34,517 nt of DNA from Pseudohongiella sp. (GTDB lineage Bacteria; Pseudomonadota; Gammaproteobacteria; Pseudomonadales; Pseudohongiellaceae). Position 1 is the first letter of the stretch; each line of letters starts with the position of its first letter. Below the pieces are notes generated by a model, which was not told where the DNA came from, ran no database searches, and saw only the letters and a program-made list of their open reading frames with translations. Shown in pieces: positions 8,669 through 17,267 of this stretch. The DNA lies in NCBI GenBank assembly GCA_030696315.1, contig JAUYSM010000009.1:1-34517 (forward strand), written 5' to 3'. Both the position numbers and the translations under genes were made by a program.

Positions 8669-8851
8669 GTGTACAGAGCAGCGCTCATCATTATCATCAG
8701 CCTGACGGCAGGCGGATTGAGTGCTTGCGGCCAAAAAGGGCCGCTGCAACGACCTGCACCCTTACCCCCCGCCCAATCTCTGATATTGCCGATCACTGAT
8801 TCAGGACACCATGAACCCATTTCAATACCAGAACGGCGAGCTGTCAGCTGA
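8669..8851 (+). CDS. lptM: Small lipoprotein of the LptM (YifL) family
   Basis: This is a 60-residue lipoprotein with a hydrophobic signal peptide and a lipobox LSAC with Cys20 as the lipidated residue, followed by GQKGPL, the hallmark of LptM/YifL. The family is an outer-membrane lipoprotein linked in E. coli to maturation of the LptD LPS translocon, and it is characteristically encoded just upstream of lysA or dapF, as here. Translation starts at a GTG with GGGGA eight bases upstream. The 3' end overlaps the start of lysA by 41 bp in another frame, so the two are probably translationally linked. Confidence 0.88.
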   Translation: MYRAALIIIISLTAGGLSACGQKGPLQRPAPLPPAQSLILPITDSGHHEPISIPERRAVS

Positions 8852-10079
8852 AAATCTGCCGTTAAGCGCGCTTGCGGAACAATTCGGCACCCCATGTTAC
8901 GTCTATTCCAGAGCAGCGCTGGAACATAACCTGCTGTCATACGAGCGGGCTTTTGAAGGCATCGAACATCTGACCTGTTTTGCAGTAAAGGCTAATTCCA
9001 ATCTGGCCGTGCTCAACGTGCTGGCCCGTATCGGAGCAGGTTTTGATATTGTGTCTGGTGGTGAATTAACGCGTGTCCTGCGGGCTGGCGGAGACCCAGC
9101 CAAAGTCATTTTTTCAGGACTGGGTAAAACTGAAATCGAAATTGAGCAGGCACTGAACGCGGGCATCCTGTGTTTTAACGTGGAATCAGATGCCGAACTG
9201 GATCGTATCAATGCGGTTGCTCAGCGAACAGGCAAGCGCGCTGCCATCTCCTTGCGCGTCAACCCGGACGTTGATGCCGGCACACACCCTTATATCTCGA
9301 CGGGACTGAAAGAAAATAAATTTGGTATCGATATCGCGGCAGCGTTTGCGGTTTACCAGCGCGCCGCCACCATGAGCCACATAGATATCACGGGCATTGA
9401 CTGCCATATCGGCTCGCAACTGACCACAATTGCGCCGTATCTGGACGCCATCGACAAGATTCTGTCCTTGATCGATCGACTGGCACAGGCGGGTATAAAC
9501 CTGCAGCATCTTGATATCGGTGGCGGCCTTGGCGTGGTCTACAATCAGGAAACACCACCCGAACCGGGTGAACTGATCCGCGCGGTAAAGGAAAAAATTC
9601 AGGGCCGCAATCTGACGCTGATCATGGAGCCTGGCCGATCAATTTGTGCCAATGCCGGTATTCTGCTAACGCGTGTTGAGTTTCTCAAGCACACCGCTCA
9701 CAAGCATTTTGCCATCATAGACGCGGCCATGAACGATTTGCTGAGACCTTCCTTGTATGGAGCCTGGCAAGAAATTGTGCCGGTCAGACAACAGTTTTCT
9801 GCCTCAGAACAGGCCGTGCGGCCTGCACATACCTACGATGTTGTGGGACCGGTTTGTGAGTCTGGCGATTTTCTTGGCAAGGAACGCACATTGAGTATTG
9901 CCGCCGGTGATCTTCTGGCAGTACGCTCGGCGGGTGCTTATGGCTTTGTCATGAGTTCCAATTACAACACGCGCAACCGGGCGGCCGAAGTGATGGTCGA
10001 TAACAATCGTGCCACCGTGGTTCGCCAGAGGGAAACAATTGACTATCAGCTCAGTCTCGAACAAGTCCTGGCAGACTGA
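8811..10079 (+). CDS. lysA: Diaminopimelate decarboxylase
   Basis: This 422-residue, PLP-dependent fold-III enzyme decarboxylates meso-diaminopimelate to L-lysine, the last step of lysine synthesis, in the cytoplasm. The PLP lysine is Lys60 in CFAVKAN. The glycine-rich phosphate-binding motif DIGGGLGV lies near residue 240, MEPGRSI follows, and the C-terminal barrel carries GPVCESGDF and AGAYGFVMSSNYN, which contribute the second-subunit active-site residues. Length is normal for the family. The start at 8811 lies inside lptM, and the stop is four bases before dapF. Confidence 0.97.
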   Translation: MNPFQYQNGELSAENLPLSALAEQFGTPCYVYSRAALEHNLLSYERAFEGIEHLTCFAVKANSNLAVLNVLARIGAGFDIVSGGELTRVLRAGGDPAKVIFSGLGKTEIEIEQALNAGILCFNVESDAELDRINAVAQRTGKRAAISLRVNPDVDAGTHPYISTGLKENKFGIDIAAAFAVYQRAATMSHIDITGIDCHIGSQLTTIAPYLDAIDKILSLIDRLAQAGINLQHLDIGGGLGVVYNQETPPEPGELIRAVKEKIQGRNLTLIMEPGRSICANAGILLTRVEFLKHTAHKHFAIIDAAMNDLLRPSLYGAWQEIVPVRQQFSASEQAVRPAHTYDVVGPVCESGDFLGKERTLSIAAGDLLAVRSAGAYGFVMSSNYNTRNRAAEVMVDNNRATVVRQRETIDYQLSLEQVLAD

Positions 10080-10083
10080 CACC

Positions 10084-10956
10084 ATGACCCAATCCAAGGC
10101 ATATCAACGCATTCCATTTACCAAAATGCATGGCCTCGGCAATGATTTTGTTGTGCTGGACACCATTTCGCACCCGGTAGAGCTCACCCCGGAGCAAGTG
10201 CGGCAGCTCGGCGATCGCAAACGAGGCATCGGGTTTGACCAGCTACTGATCATTGGCCCGCCGCTGCGTCCGGACGCTGACTTCAGCTACCGCATTTTTA
10301 ATCCCGACGGCAGCGAAGTCGAACATTGCGGCAATGGCGCACGCTGCTTTGCGCGGTATGTGTTGCATCGGGGGCTGATTGCACGCAGCCCGATCAGAGT
10401 GCAAACCATGAACCGCTTACTCGAGCTGCACAGTCATCATAACGGTCTGGTCACCGTCGATATGGGCGCGCCGGATTTTTCACCCGCGTCCTTACCGTTT
10501 GACATCGAATCACAACAAGCGTTTTACACGCTTAGCGTGCCGCAACAGCCGGGTTCGGACGCGTTGACGGATGTGCAGTTTCAGGCAGTGTCGATGGGTA
10601 ACCCGCACATTGTCATCACCGTAGCGGATTGCAACACCGCCCCCGTCACCACACTGGGCGCGGTTTTGTGTCAATGGCCGGCCTTCCCGCAGGGGGTCAA
10701 TGTCGGCTTTATGCAGATAATTGATCGCAGTACAATCCGGCTGCGCGTGTTTGAACGGGGCGCGGGTGAAACTGAAGCGTGTGGAACCGGTACCTGCGCG
10801 GCCGTTGTGTGTGGCATCAACGCTGGTCTGCTGGATAACAAAGTGCGCGCAATACTGACCGGTGGCGAGCTTGAAATCGAGTGGCATGGAGCGCAGTCAT
10901 CGGTATTGATGACAGGGCCCGCCACCATGGTTTATGAAGGGGTTCTGCTGCTGTAA
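10084..10956 (+). CDS. dapF: Diaminopimelate epimerase
   Basis: This 290-residue, PLP-independent epimerase converts LL- to meso-diaminopimelate for peptidoglycan and lysine synthesis. The two catalytic cysteines are visible: Cys82 in EHCGNGARC and Cys233 in EACGTGTCAA. The N-terminal MHGLGNDFVVLD signature is intact. The ATG at 10084 is chosen because it follows lysA by four bases and places the family start correctly; an upstream in-frame ATG at 10009 lies inside lysA and would add 25 unrelated residues. There is no strong ribosome-binding site, consistent with coupling to lysA. Confidence 0.97.
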   Translation: MTQSKAYQRIPFTKMHGLGNDFVVLDTISHPVELTPEQVRQLGDRKRGIGFDQLLIIGPPLRPDADFSYRIFNPDGSEVEHCGNGARCFARYVLHRGLIARSPIRVQTMNRLLELHSHHNGLVTVDMGAPDFSPASLPFDIESQQAFYTLSVPQQPGSDALTDVQFQAVSMGNPHIVITVADCNTAPVTTLGAVLCQWPAFPQGVNVGFMQIIDRSTIRLRVFERGAGETEACGTGTCAAVVCGINAGLLDNKVRAILTGGELEIEWHGAQSSVLMTGPATMVYEGVLLL

Positions 10957-11012
10957 ACGCGCAGCCTTGATCACAACATAATGGATAACAACAAACCTAA
11001 CAGGAAGCAGAT

Positions 11013-11714
11013 ATGAGCAATGAGTTCTCGCCCGCACGTAAGTCGGGAGGCTCCGGCAGTGATGACAAAACCCCGATGCTGGATGCCGAAGATGTTGCTG
11101 CGTACCTGAAAGCCAATCCTGACTTTTTCAGTGACCGCGATGTACTGCTGGCTGACATGACCGTACCCCATGAAAGTGGTAAGGCAGTATCGCTGCTGGA
11201 ACGCCAGGTAAAAATTTTGCGGGACCGCAGCATTGAGTCACGACATACGCTTAATGCTTTGCTGGAAAACGCCCGCTATAACGATCAGCTGTTCAGTGTC
11301 ACGCGCAACCTCATACTCATGTTGCTGGAAGAGGACAATCTGGTGCAATTGGCCAGTGTCACCGAATGCAATCTGGCAACCCAGCCAGGCATTGATGCCT
11401 GCAAACTGATTCTGGTAGATACACCGGCCACCGCCAGTGAATTTCAAAAGCGCTTCCCCTCGTTGTTCAGAAGCAAACGCGTCCTGTGCCAACAACTCGA
11501 CAAGGAAACGTCGCAGCTGCTGTTCCCTGAAATGTTGCCAGCCCTGCGCTCTGCAGCATTGTGTCCGGTCACACACGGCAACAACCTGTTGGCCATTCTT
11601 GCGATCGGCAATCAATCTCAGGACTATTTTAATGATGAGCTGGACACACTGTTTCTGGACTTCATTGCAGAAGTGCTGGGTTCGCTGGTTAATCGCCTGC
11701 AGATGTTGAGCTGA
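11013..11714 (+). CDS. DUF484 family protein
   Basis: This 233-residue cytoplasmic protein belongs to DUF484, a GAF-like family of unknown role normally encoded between dapF and xerC in gammaproteobacteria. Visible family features are the N-terminal DVAAYLKANPDFFSDRDVLL, a helical segment with SLLERQVKILRDR, and a C-terminal GAF-like half with ILAIGNQSQDYFNDELDTLF. AGGAAG precedes the ATG at good spacing. It lies 56 bp after dapF. The gene after it is a glycosyltransferase eight bases away, not xerC. Confidence 0.9.
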   Translation: MSNEFSPARKSGGSGSDDKTPMLDAEDVAAYLKANPDFFSDRDVLLADMTVPHESGKAVSLLERQVKILRDRSIESRHTLNALLENARYNDQLFSVTRNLILMLLEEDNLVQLASVTECNLATQPGIDACKLILVDTPATASEFQKRFPSLFRSKRVLCQQLDKETSQLLFPEMLPALRSAALCPVTHGNNLLAILAIGNQSQDYFNDELDTLFLDFIAEVLGSLVNRLQMLS

Positions 11715-11722
11715 ACCTAAGA

Positions 11723-14700
11723 ATGGAAACACCTTTGCGCTCTGAAAAAAGCCCTGTGCTCATTTCGATTATTTGCCGCAGCGTCAACCGCCCGACTCTC
11801 GCTCAAACCCTGGACTCTGTGTGTCAGCAGAGCTGGAAAAATATTGAGCTGGTCGTGGTTGATGCGCTTGGCACTGGCGCAATCACACTGCCAACGCTAC
11901 CAGCGCATATCACCTTACGTCTGGTCTGCACTGGCAAACAGCTGGATCGACCCAAAGCAGCAAACGCCGGCTTAAAGGCTGCACAAGGCGAGTATCTGTT
12001 GTTTCTTGACGACGACGACTGGATAGATGCCAAACACCTGCAGTCACTGATGCGCGTGATGCAGGCAGAGCCGGCAGTCAAAGTTGTCTACAGCGCAACA
12101 CAAATGGTCAGCGAACAAGGCATCAACACCGAGGACATCATCGCTGTCCCTTTTGATATCACAATGCTGCGGCGCGACAACTTTATCCCTATCCACTCGG
12201 CGCTTTTTTCGCGCGAGCTGTTGGATCTGGGCTGCTGTTTTGATGAGTCTCTGCCGATTTATGAAGATTGGGATTTCTGGCTGCAATGCGCCGAACACAC
12301 CCGATTTACCTTGCTGAACAAGGTCGGTGCCTATTACCGCATGGGCGGCGATTCTCGCACCATGCTTGAACAGCACCAGCAACGTTATCAGTCTGGTCAT
12401 CCCAGTGCGGACGCACGATCCAGGCTGCTCGAAAAATGGCGTTTGCGCTGGAGTGGCGCCGAATGGAATGCATTACTGGGTCTGGTTGATCAAACACCTG
12501 CACTGACTCAGCTGCACGACGAACTGAGTCAGAGCCATGGACTGCTGGATACACGCACGGCAGAACTCAACAAAACACGCAATCAACTCGAGCAGGTCGA
12601 GGCAAAACTCAAGGCTAAAAAAGCGGAGTTTCTGACCTTGCAACGCGCCCTTGCAGCGCTGCGCGGTGAGGCTGACTTACTCAGCGCCGCAGCAAATACC
12701 TTGCAAGAAAACAACCTGACTTTACATCGCGAGATTGAATCGCTGCAACGTGGCAGTGAGCTGCTGCGGCTGGATATTTCTGCACTGCACGATGACAAGC
12801 AGCAACTTTCCAGTGTGATCGAGCAGCTACAGTTTGAGCTGAACGAATCACAGCGTGCACTTGAGCAAACCACACAACGACTGTCGACATCACACGCACA
12901 GCTCGCAGCGACTGAACAAGCACTGGCGGACACGCAGGGGCAGCTTGACCACACAAGCGAGCAGTTGAACCTGAAAGTCAGCGAACTTGGCGATGCCAAC
13001 GCGGTCATTGCCCAAACGCAGCAACAATTACAAAGCACAGAGCACAAGATGCAGCTGCTGCAAAGCGACTATATCTCTTTGAACCTGGCTCATGAAGAAC
13101 TGGATCGCGGCGTCAAAGAGATCCTCAATTCGTTTTCATGGCGGGTGACAGCACCGTATCGCTGGATGCGCCACCGTCTTAACAAGTTGGTGGCCGCTGT
13201 CTTGCCGCGACGCACAGCCGGTAGCTTGTCCGGTGCTGTGCAACACCCGGCGCAACAGCCTGTCTCAAGCATTCAGGCGGGCATTGTGTGGCCGTCGGCT
13301 GAGCATACCGTGCTACCCGATCACTTCACTGTGCAGGGCTGGGCCTGGTCAAGCAACACGGTGGTCAGCGTACAGATATTTGTTGATCTGGATCTGTTTC
13401 ACGATGTCCACCCCCTGCCAGTTCATGACCGGCTTGAAGACGCTCAACGTATCGGTTTTGCGCGCCTGATCAGCACCATAGATCTGACGCCGGGGCAGCA
13501 TCAAATAAGCCTGGTGGCGTGTGACGAAAAGGGACAACAGACCCGTGTGTCACGCAACTTTATTTTTCAGCCGACAGTAACGGTATATCAGCGTTGGCTT
13601 CGTGACACCTCGCCAGATGCCGATGCATTACAGGCCCAGTCCGAAACATTGATTCCCTCTGATCGGACCTTCACCGTGCTGGTGCAATTTGATGATTCTA
13701 TCCATGCAGACGCGCGGCAACTGCCGGCACTTCGCGCTACGCTGATCAGCCTGGCCGCACAAACCTGCAGGGAGTTTGAATGCCTGATTTCAGCACCGAC
13801 AACTGATCAGACAGCGCTGCATGACCTGGTGCAATCCGTGTTGCCGGCCGCCAGACTCATCCGTCCGGACAACATCTGGCCGGCGCTGCAGGCCTGCAAC
13901 AGTACCGCGGTGTGTTTGCTGGCTGCGGGTGACGTGCTGCGACCCGATTGCCTGTGGCGGGTGGCGTTTGCATGGCAGGAAAACACCGTGCTGCTGTACT
14001 CTGACCATGATCAAATTGACAGCAATGGCAATGCCGTGTCGCCCATGTTTACCACGGAGTGGTCTCCGGATCGTCTGCTCAGTCAGAACTACGTTGGCAA
14101 CGTGTATTTTGCTGACACCCGGCACGTTGCCAATACAGACCCCGTTGACACACAAACCTCAAGCTGGCGCTTCAGCGTCTTGCTGGAACTGGGACTGCCG
14201 TGCAAATTCACTGACGTGACGCGCATCGCCGATGTGTTGTGGAGCGCTGCTGAACGCCCTCCCAGCGCGCGCGAGCATGAGCTGGCCGCAGAAACTCAGG
14301 CATTGACACGTTATCTGGAAAAACATGCGCTGCACGCCAAAGTTCAACCTATCGAAGGCAGTGAGTGCCGACGCGTGCAGTGGAGCCTAGCGCCGACACC
14401 ACTGGTATCCATCATTATCCCGACCACAGGAAATATGCGCTTCCTGAAGCCATGTCTGGACACCTTAAAAACCAGCACCTATCCGGCCATCGAGGTGGTG
14501 ATTCTTGATAACAGCCGCGGCAAATACCCGGATGGCATACAGTATGCGCACGAGCAAGGCGCCGTGGTCATCGATTGCAACGAAGCATTCAACTGGTCAC
14601 GCCTGAACAATATCGGGGCAGACAAAAGCCACGGCGAACTGCTGCTGTTTCTGAATGATGATATCGAGATTATTCAGCCAGACTGGCTGGAAGAACTGGT

Positions 14701-16387
14701 TGCGCAAGCATTAAGAGACGATGTGGGCACCGTAGGCGCGCTGCTGTTGTATCCCAATGGCGCGATACAGCATGGCGGCGTGTTTCTGGTGGATCATGGT
14801 GGCGGTGCCCGGCACTTGTTCCACAAGCAACTGCCCGGCAAAGGCATTTACGGTGAACTGGACAAATGTGTTCGTGAGGTATCCGGCAATACCGGTGCCT
14901 GCCAGATGATCAGGCGCGACCGCTTTGAACAACTCGGGCGCTTTGATGAAAAACTGTCGATTGTTGGCAACGACATAGATCTGTGTATGCGCGCCCTGGA
15001 AGCCGGACTTCGTAATGTGTGGACACCTCACAGCCGACTGATTCATCACGAAAGTGTCAGCCGCCAAAGCAAACCCATCGGGCAAGATGAAAAGGCCATG
15101 TGGGATCGCTGGCAGCATCGCTTTCTGGGCGGGGATCCTTACTTTAATCCTAATCTGGATCTGACCCGCGAAGACTATGTGCTGGCACCTGTGCCAAGCG
15201 CCAATCCCGTGGTAGTAGCAGCAACCGACACGCTGGCCGAAGGCGCAGCAACAGCAAATGAAAGCGGCGTGCACCTGATCGCCTATATCCGCGCCAGCAT
15301 GGGCGTTGGCGAAGCAGCGCGCGGCAACGCCGCCGCATTGGAAGCCTCCGGGGTGCCGTTTGGTATTTTGAACTACGAAAAGGGTAATCCATCACGCATG
15401 GATAACCTGCGCTGGCAGCACCGGGAAATTTCCAAGCCGCGCTATGGCATCAATCTCATCCACATCAATGCAGATCATACGCCCGGCGTCATGAAAGATC
15501 TGGGCAAAAATTGGTTTGGGCAGCACTACAACATCGGGTTCTGGGCGTGGGAAATGCCAGAGTTCCCTGACCGATGGCTGGAAAGTTTTGACCTGCTGGA
15601 TGAAGTGTGGGTACCGTCGGCTTATGTCAATCAGGCTGTCTCTGCCAAATCACCCATCCCTGTGGTCACAATTCCACATATCATCAACGTTGATGTTGAT
15701 AGCGCGCACCAGTATTCACGTGCGTACTTTGGAATTCCCGACAAGGCCTTTGTTTTTATCAGCATGTTTGATACACACAGTATTGCGCAGCGCAAGAATC
15801 CCTTCGGCTCAATCATGGCATTCCAGAAAGCCTTTGCAGCCGACGATTCCTCGGTGCAGTTGCTGATAAAAATCAATAATGCCGACGAAGGCAGCCTGAA
15901 GGTATTGCGCAGCCTGGTCGGTGATTATCAAAACATTGTATTGCTCGATACTCACTTTGACCGGACGCAAATTGATTCATTGATCAATTGTTGTGATTGT
16001 TATGTGTCTTTGCATCATGCAGAAGGTTTTGGATTGGGACCTGCAGAAGCAATGTCACTGGGCAAAGTTGCATTACTGACCGGTTGGTCTGGTAACACTG
16101 AGTACATGCGCAGCAATAACTGTGTCGCCATTCAGTACACACTCAAGAAACTGGGCAAAGATTATGGCCCGTATGAGGCGCATCAACATTGGGCAGTGCC
16201 CGACGTTGATCATGCCGCAACTGAAATGCGAGATCTCGCGCATAATCCTGCGCGCGTCAAAGCAATTGGCGAGCAGGCACGCAAGACCATCCAACAGGAG
16301 TTTTCTGCAGCGGCTGTGGGTGAGCGAATGCGCCAACGCCTGCAAAGTATTGAGCGCATTCTTGATGCGCGTCGCAAACAACAGTAG
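11723..16387 (+). CDS. Multi-domain glycosyltransferase (GT2, coiled coil, GT2-like, GT2, GT4)
   Basis: This 1554-residue enzyme likely builds several linkages of a surface polysaccharide. Residues 10-235 are a GT2 domain (LFLDDDDW at 94-100; EDWDFW at 181-186). Residues about 260-465 are a long coiled coil rich in Gln, Glu and Leu. A motif FSWRVTAPYRW (471-481), common in such proteins, follows, then a beta-rich segment (about 520-615). Residues about 650-870 are a diverged GT2 domain (YSDHDQID at 759-766; EWSPDRLLSQNYVG). Residues 893-1145 are a canonical GT2 (VSIIIPTT, FLNDD, GNDIDLCMR). Residues 1183-1554 are GT4 (EGFGLGPAEAMSLG with the E1434/E1442 pair). No signal peptide or transmembrane segment is seen, so it probably acts on the cytoplasmic membrane face. 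The ribosome-binding site is weak and the start is eight bases after DUF484. Sugars and acceptor cannot be deduced. Confidence 0.93.
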   Translation: METPLRSEKSPVLISIICRSVNRPTLAQTLDSVCQQSWKNIELVVVDALGTGAITLPTLPAHITLRLVCTGKQLDRPKAANAGLKAAQGEYLLFLDDDDWIDAKHLQSLMRVMQAEPAVKVVYSATQMVSEQGINTEDIIAVPFDITMLRRDNFIPIHSALFSRELLDLGCCFDESLPIYEDWDFWLQCAEHTRFTLLNKVGAYYRMGGDSRTMLEQHQQRYQSGHPSADARSRLLEKWRLRWSGAEWNALLGLVDQTPALTQLHDELSQSHGLLDTRTAELNKTRNQLEQVEAKLKAKKAEFLTLQRALAALRGEADLLSAAANTLQENNLTLHREIESLQRGSELLRLDISALHDDKQQLSSVIEQLQFELNESQRALEQTTQRLSTSHAQLAATEQALADTQGQLDHTSEQLNLKVSELGDANAVIAQTQQQLQSTEHKMQLLQSDYISLNLAHEELDRGVKEILNSFSWRVTAPYRWMRHRLNKLVAAVLPRRTAGSLSGAVQHPAQQPVSSIQAGIVWPSAEHTVLPDHFTVQGWAWSSNTVVSVQIFVDLDLFHDVHPLPVHDRLEDAQRIGFARLISTIDLTPGQHQISLVACDEKGQQTRVSRNFIFQPTVTVYQRWLRDTSPDADALQAQSETLIPSDRTFTVLVQFDDSIHADARQLPALRATLISLAAQTCREFECLISAPTTDQTALHDLVQSVLPAARLIRPDNIWPALQACNSTAVCLLAAGDVLRPDCLWRVAFAWQENTVLLYSDHDQIDSNGNAVSPMFTTEWSPDRLLSQNYVGNVYFADTRHVANTDPVDTQTSSWRFSVLLELGLPCKFTDVTRIADVLWSAAERPPSAREHELAAETQALTRYLEKHALHAKVQPIEGSECRRVQWSLAPTPLVSIIIPTTGNMRFLKPCLDTLKTSTYPAIEVVILDNSRGKYPDGIQYAHEQGAVVIDCNEAFNWSRLNNIGADKSHGELLLFLNDDIEIIQPDWLEELVAQALRDDVGTVGALLLYPNGAIQHGGVFLVDHGGGARHLFHKQLPGKGIYGELDKCVREVSGNTGACQMIRRDRFEQLGRFDEKLSIVGNDIDLCMRALEAGLRNVWTPHSRLIHHESVSRQSKPIGQDEKAMWDRWQHRFLGGDPYFNPNLDLTREDYVLAPVPSANPVVVAATDTLAEGAATANESGVHLIAYIRASMGVGEAARGNAAALEASGVPFGILNYEKGNPSRMDNLRWQHREISKPRYGINLIHINADHTPGVMKDLGKNWFGQHYNIGFWAWEMPEFPDRWLESFDLLDEVWVPSAYVNQAVSAKSPIPVVTIPHIINVDVDSAHQYSRAYFGIPDKAFVFISMFDTHSIAQRKNPFGSIMAFQKAFAADDSSVQLLIKINNADEGSLKVLRSLVGDYQNIVLLDTHFDRTQIDSLINCCDCYVSLHHAEGFGLGPAEAMSLGKVALLTGWSGNTEYMRSNNCVAIQYTLKKLGKDYGPYEAHQHWAVPDVDHAATEMRDLAHNPARVKAIGEQARKTIQQEFSAAAVGERMRQRLQSIERILDARRKQQ

Positions 16388-16394
16388 AGGCAAC

Positions 16395-17267
16395 ATGTTC
16401 AAGCGAAGCAGTAGATCAGGTGCAAGCCCTGATTTTTTGAGTGACGAACAAATAGATTATTTTGAAGAAAACGGTTACGTGATCGTGGATTTTGGTTTTG
16501 ACCCAGCCTGTATCGACGAGTTGGTCAGCACCCTGCAACCGCTTTATAACCCTGAACATTTACGTGCACCGGCATTTGGTGCACGGATTCAGGATGCCTG
16601 GCAGTTTGTGAAACCCGCACACACGCTGGCAACACACCCGTCGGTGCTGGCTGCCCTTGAACAACTGTTTGGTCGCCAGCCGCGTCCATTCCAGACCTTG
16701 AATTTCCCGCTTGGTACGCAACAGAAAATACATTCCGACACCATTCATTTCAGCAGCATGCCGAATGGTTTTATGGCGGGGGTGTGGGTCGCGCTTGAGG
16801 ATATTGATGAACACAACGGCCCATTGCGCTATTACCCGGGCACACACAAATTACCACAACTCAGTATGCAGGATGCCGGCCTGGCGCCCGGCTACGAACA
16901 CTACCCAGCTTACGAAAGTTTTATGGAAAACTATGTCAGCACACTTGGTATCAAGCAGTCATTTGGCATCATGCCCAAAGGCCATGCGCTGATCTGGCAC
17001 GCTAACCTGCTGCATGGCGGGGCAGAGCAAAAAGACCATCAACGCACCCGGCATTCTCAAGTAACACATTACTTTTTTGATGCGTGTCGTTATTACACGC
17101 CACTGCACAGCACGCCAGAGAAAATACACTACCGGCAACCCGTGTGGATCAAACCAGATAAATGGGTACAGCAGTTCCCGATCACACCGGAGATGCTGGC
17201 ACAGATGCCGTATCTGGCACGTCACACACTGCGCCTCAAACGTTGGTTGCAACGTAATCTGTCTTAG
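16395..17267 (+). CDS. Phytanoyl-CoA dioxygenase (PhyH) family protein
   Basis: This 290-residue protein belongs to the Fe(II)/2-oxoglutarate-dependent PhyH family. The likely iron ligands are His113 and Asp115 (IHSDTIHF) and His207 (LLHGGA), with Arg217 or Arg219 as probable 2-oxoglutarate anchor. The ATG at 16395 has AGAGG just upstream and follows the glycosyltransferase stop by seven bases; in-frame starts further upstream lie within that gene. Its position suggests it hydroxylates a glycan, lipid carrier or sugar precursor of the same pathway, but that is inference. The last bases are shared with the convergent minus-strand gene: TAG on plus and TAA on minus overlap within CTTAG. Confidence 0.88.
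   Translation: MFKRSSRSGASPDFLSDEQIDYFEENGYVIVDFGFDPACIDELVSTLQPLYNPEHLRAPAFGARIQDAWQFVKPAHTLATHPSVLAALEQLFGRQPRPFQTLNFPLGTQQKIHSDTIHFSSMPNGFMAGVWVALEDIDEHNGPLRYYPGTHKLPQLSMQDAGLAPGYEHYPAYESFMENYVSTLGIKQSFGIMPKGHALIWHANLLHGGAEQKDHQRTRHSQVTHYFFDACRYYTPLHSTPEKIHYRQPVWIKPDKWVQQFPITPEMLAQMPYLARHTLRLKRWLQRNLS

Noticed and set aside
16122-16394. Extended PhyH frame starting inside the giant glycosyltransferase
   Set aside because: The upstream codons are out-of-frame reading of the GT4 domain; the ATG at 16395 has AGAGG before it.
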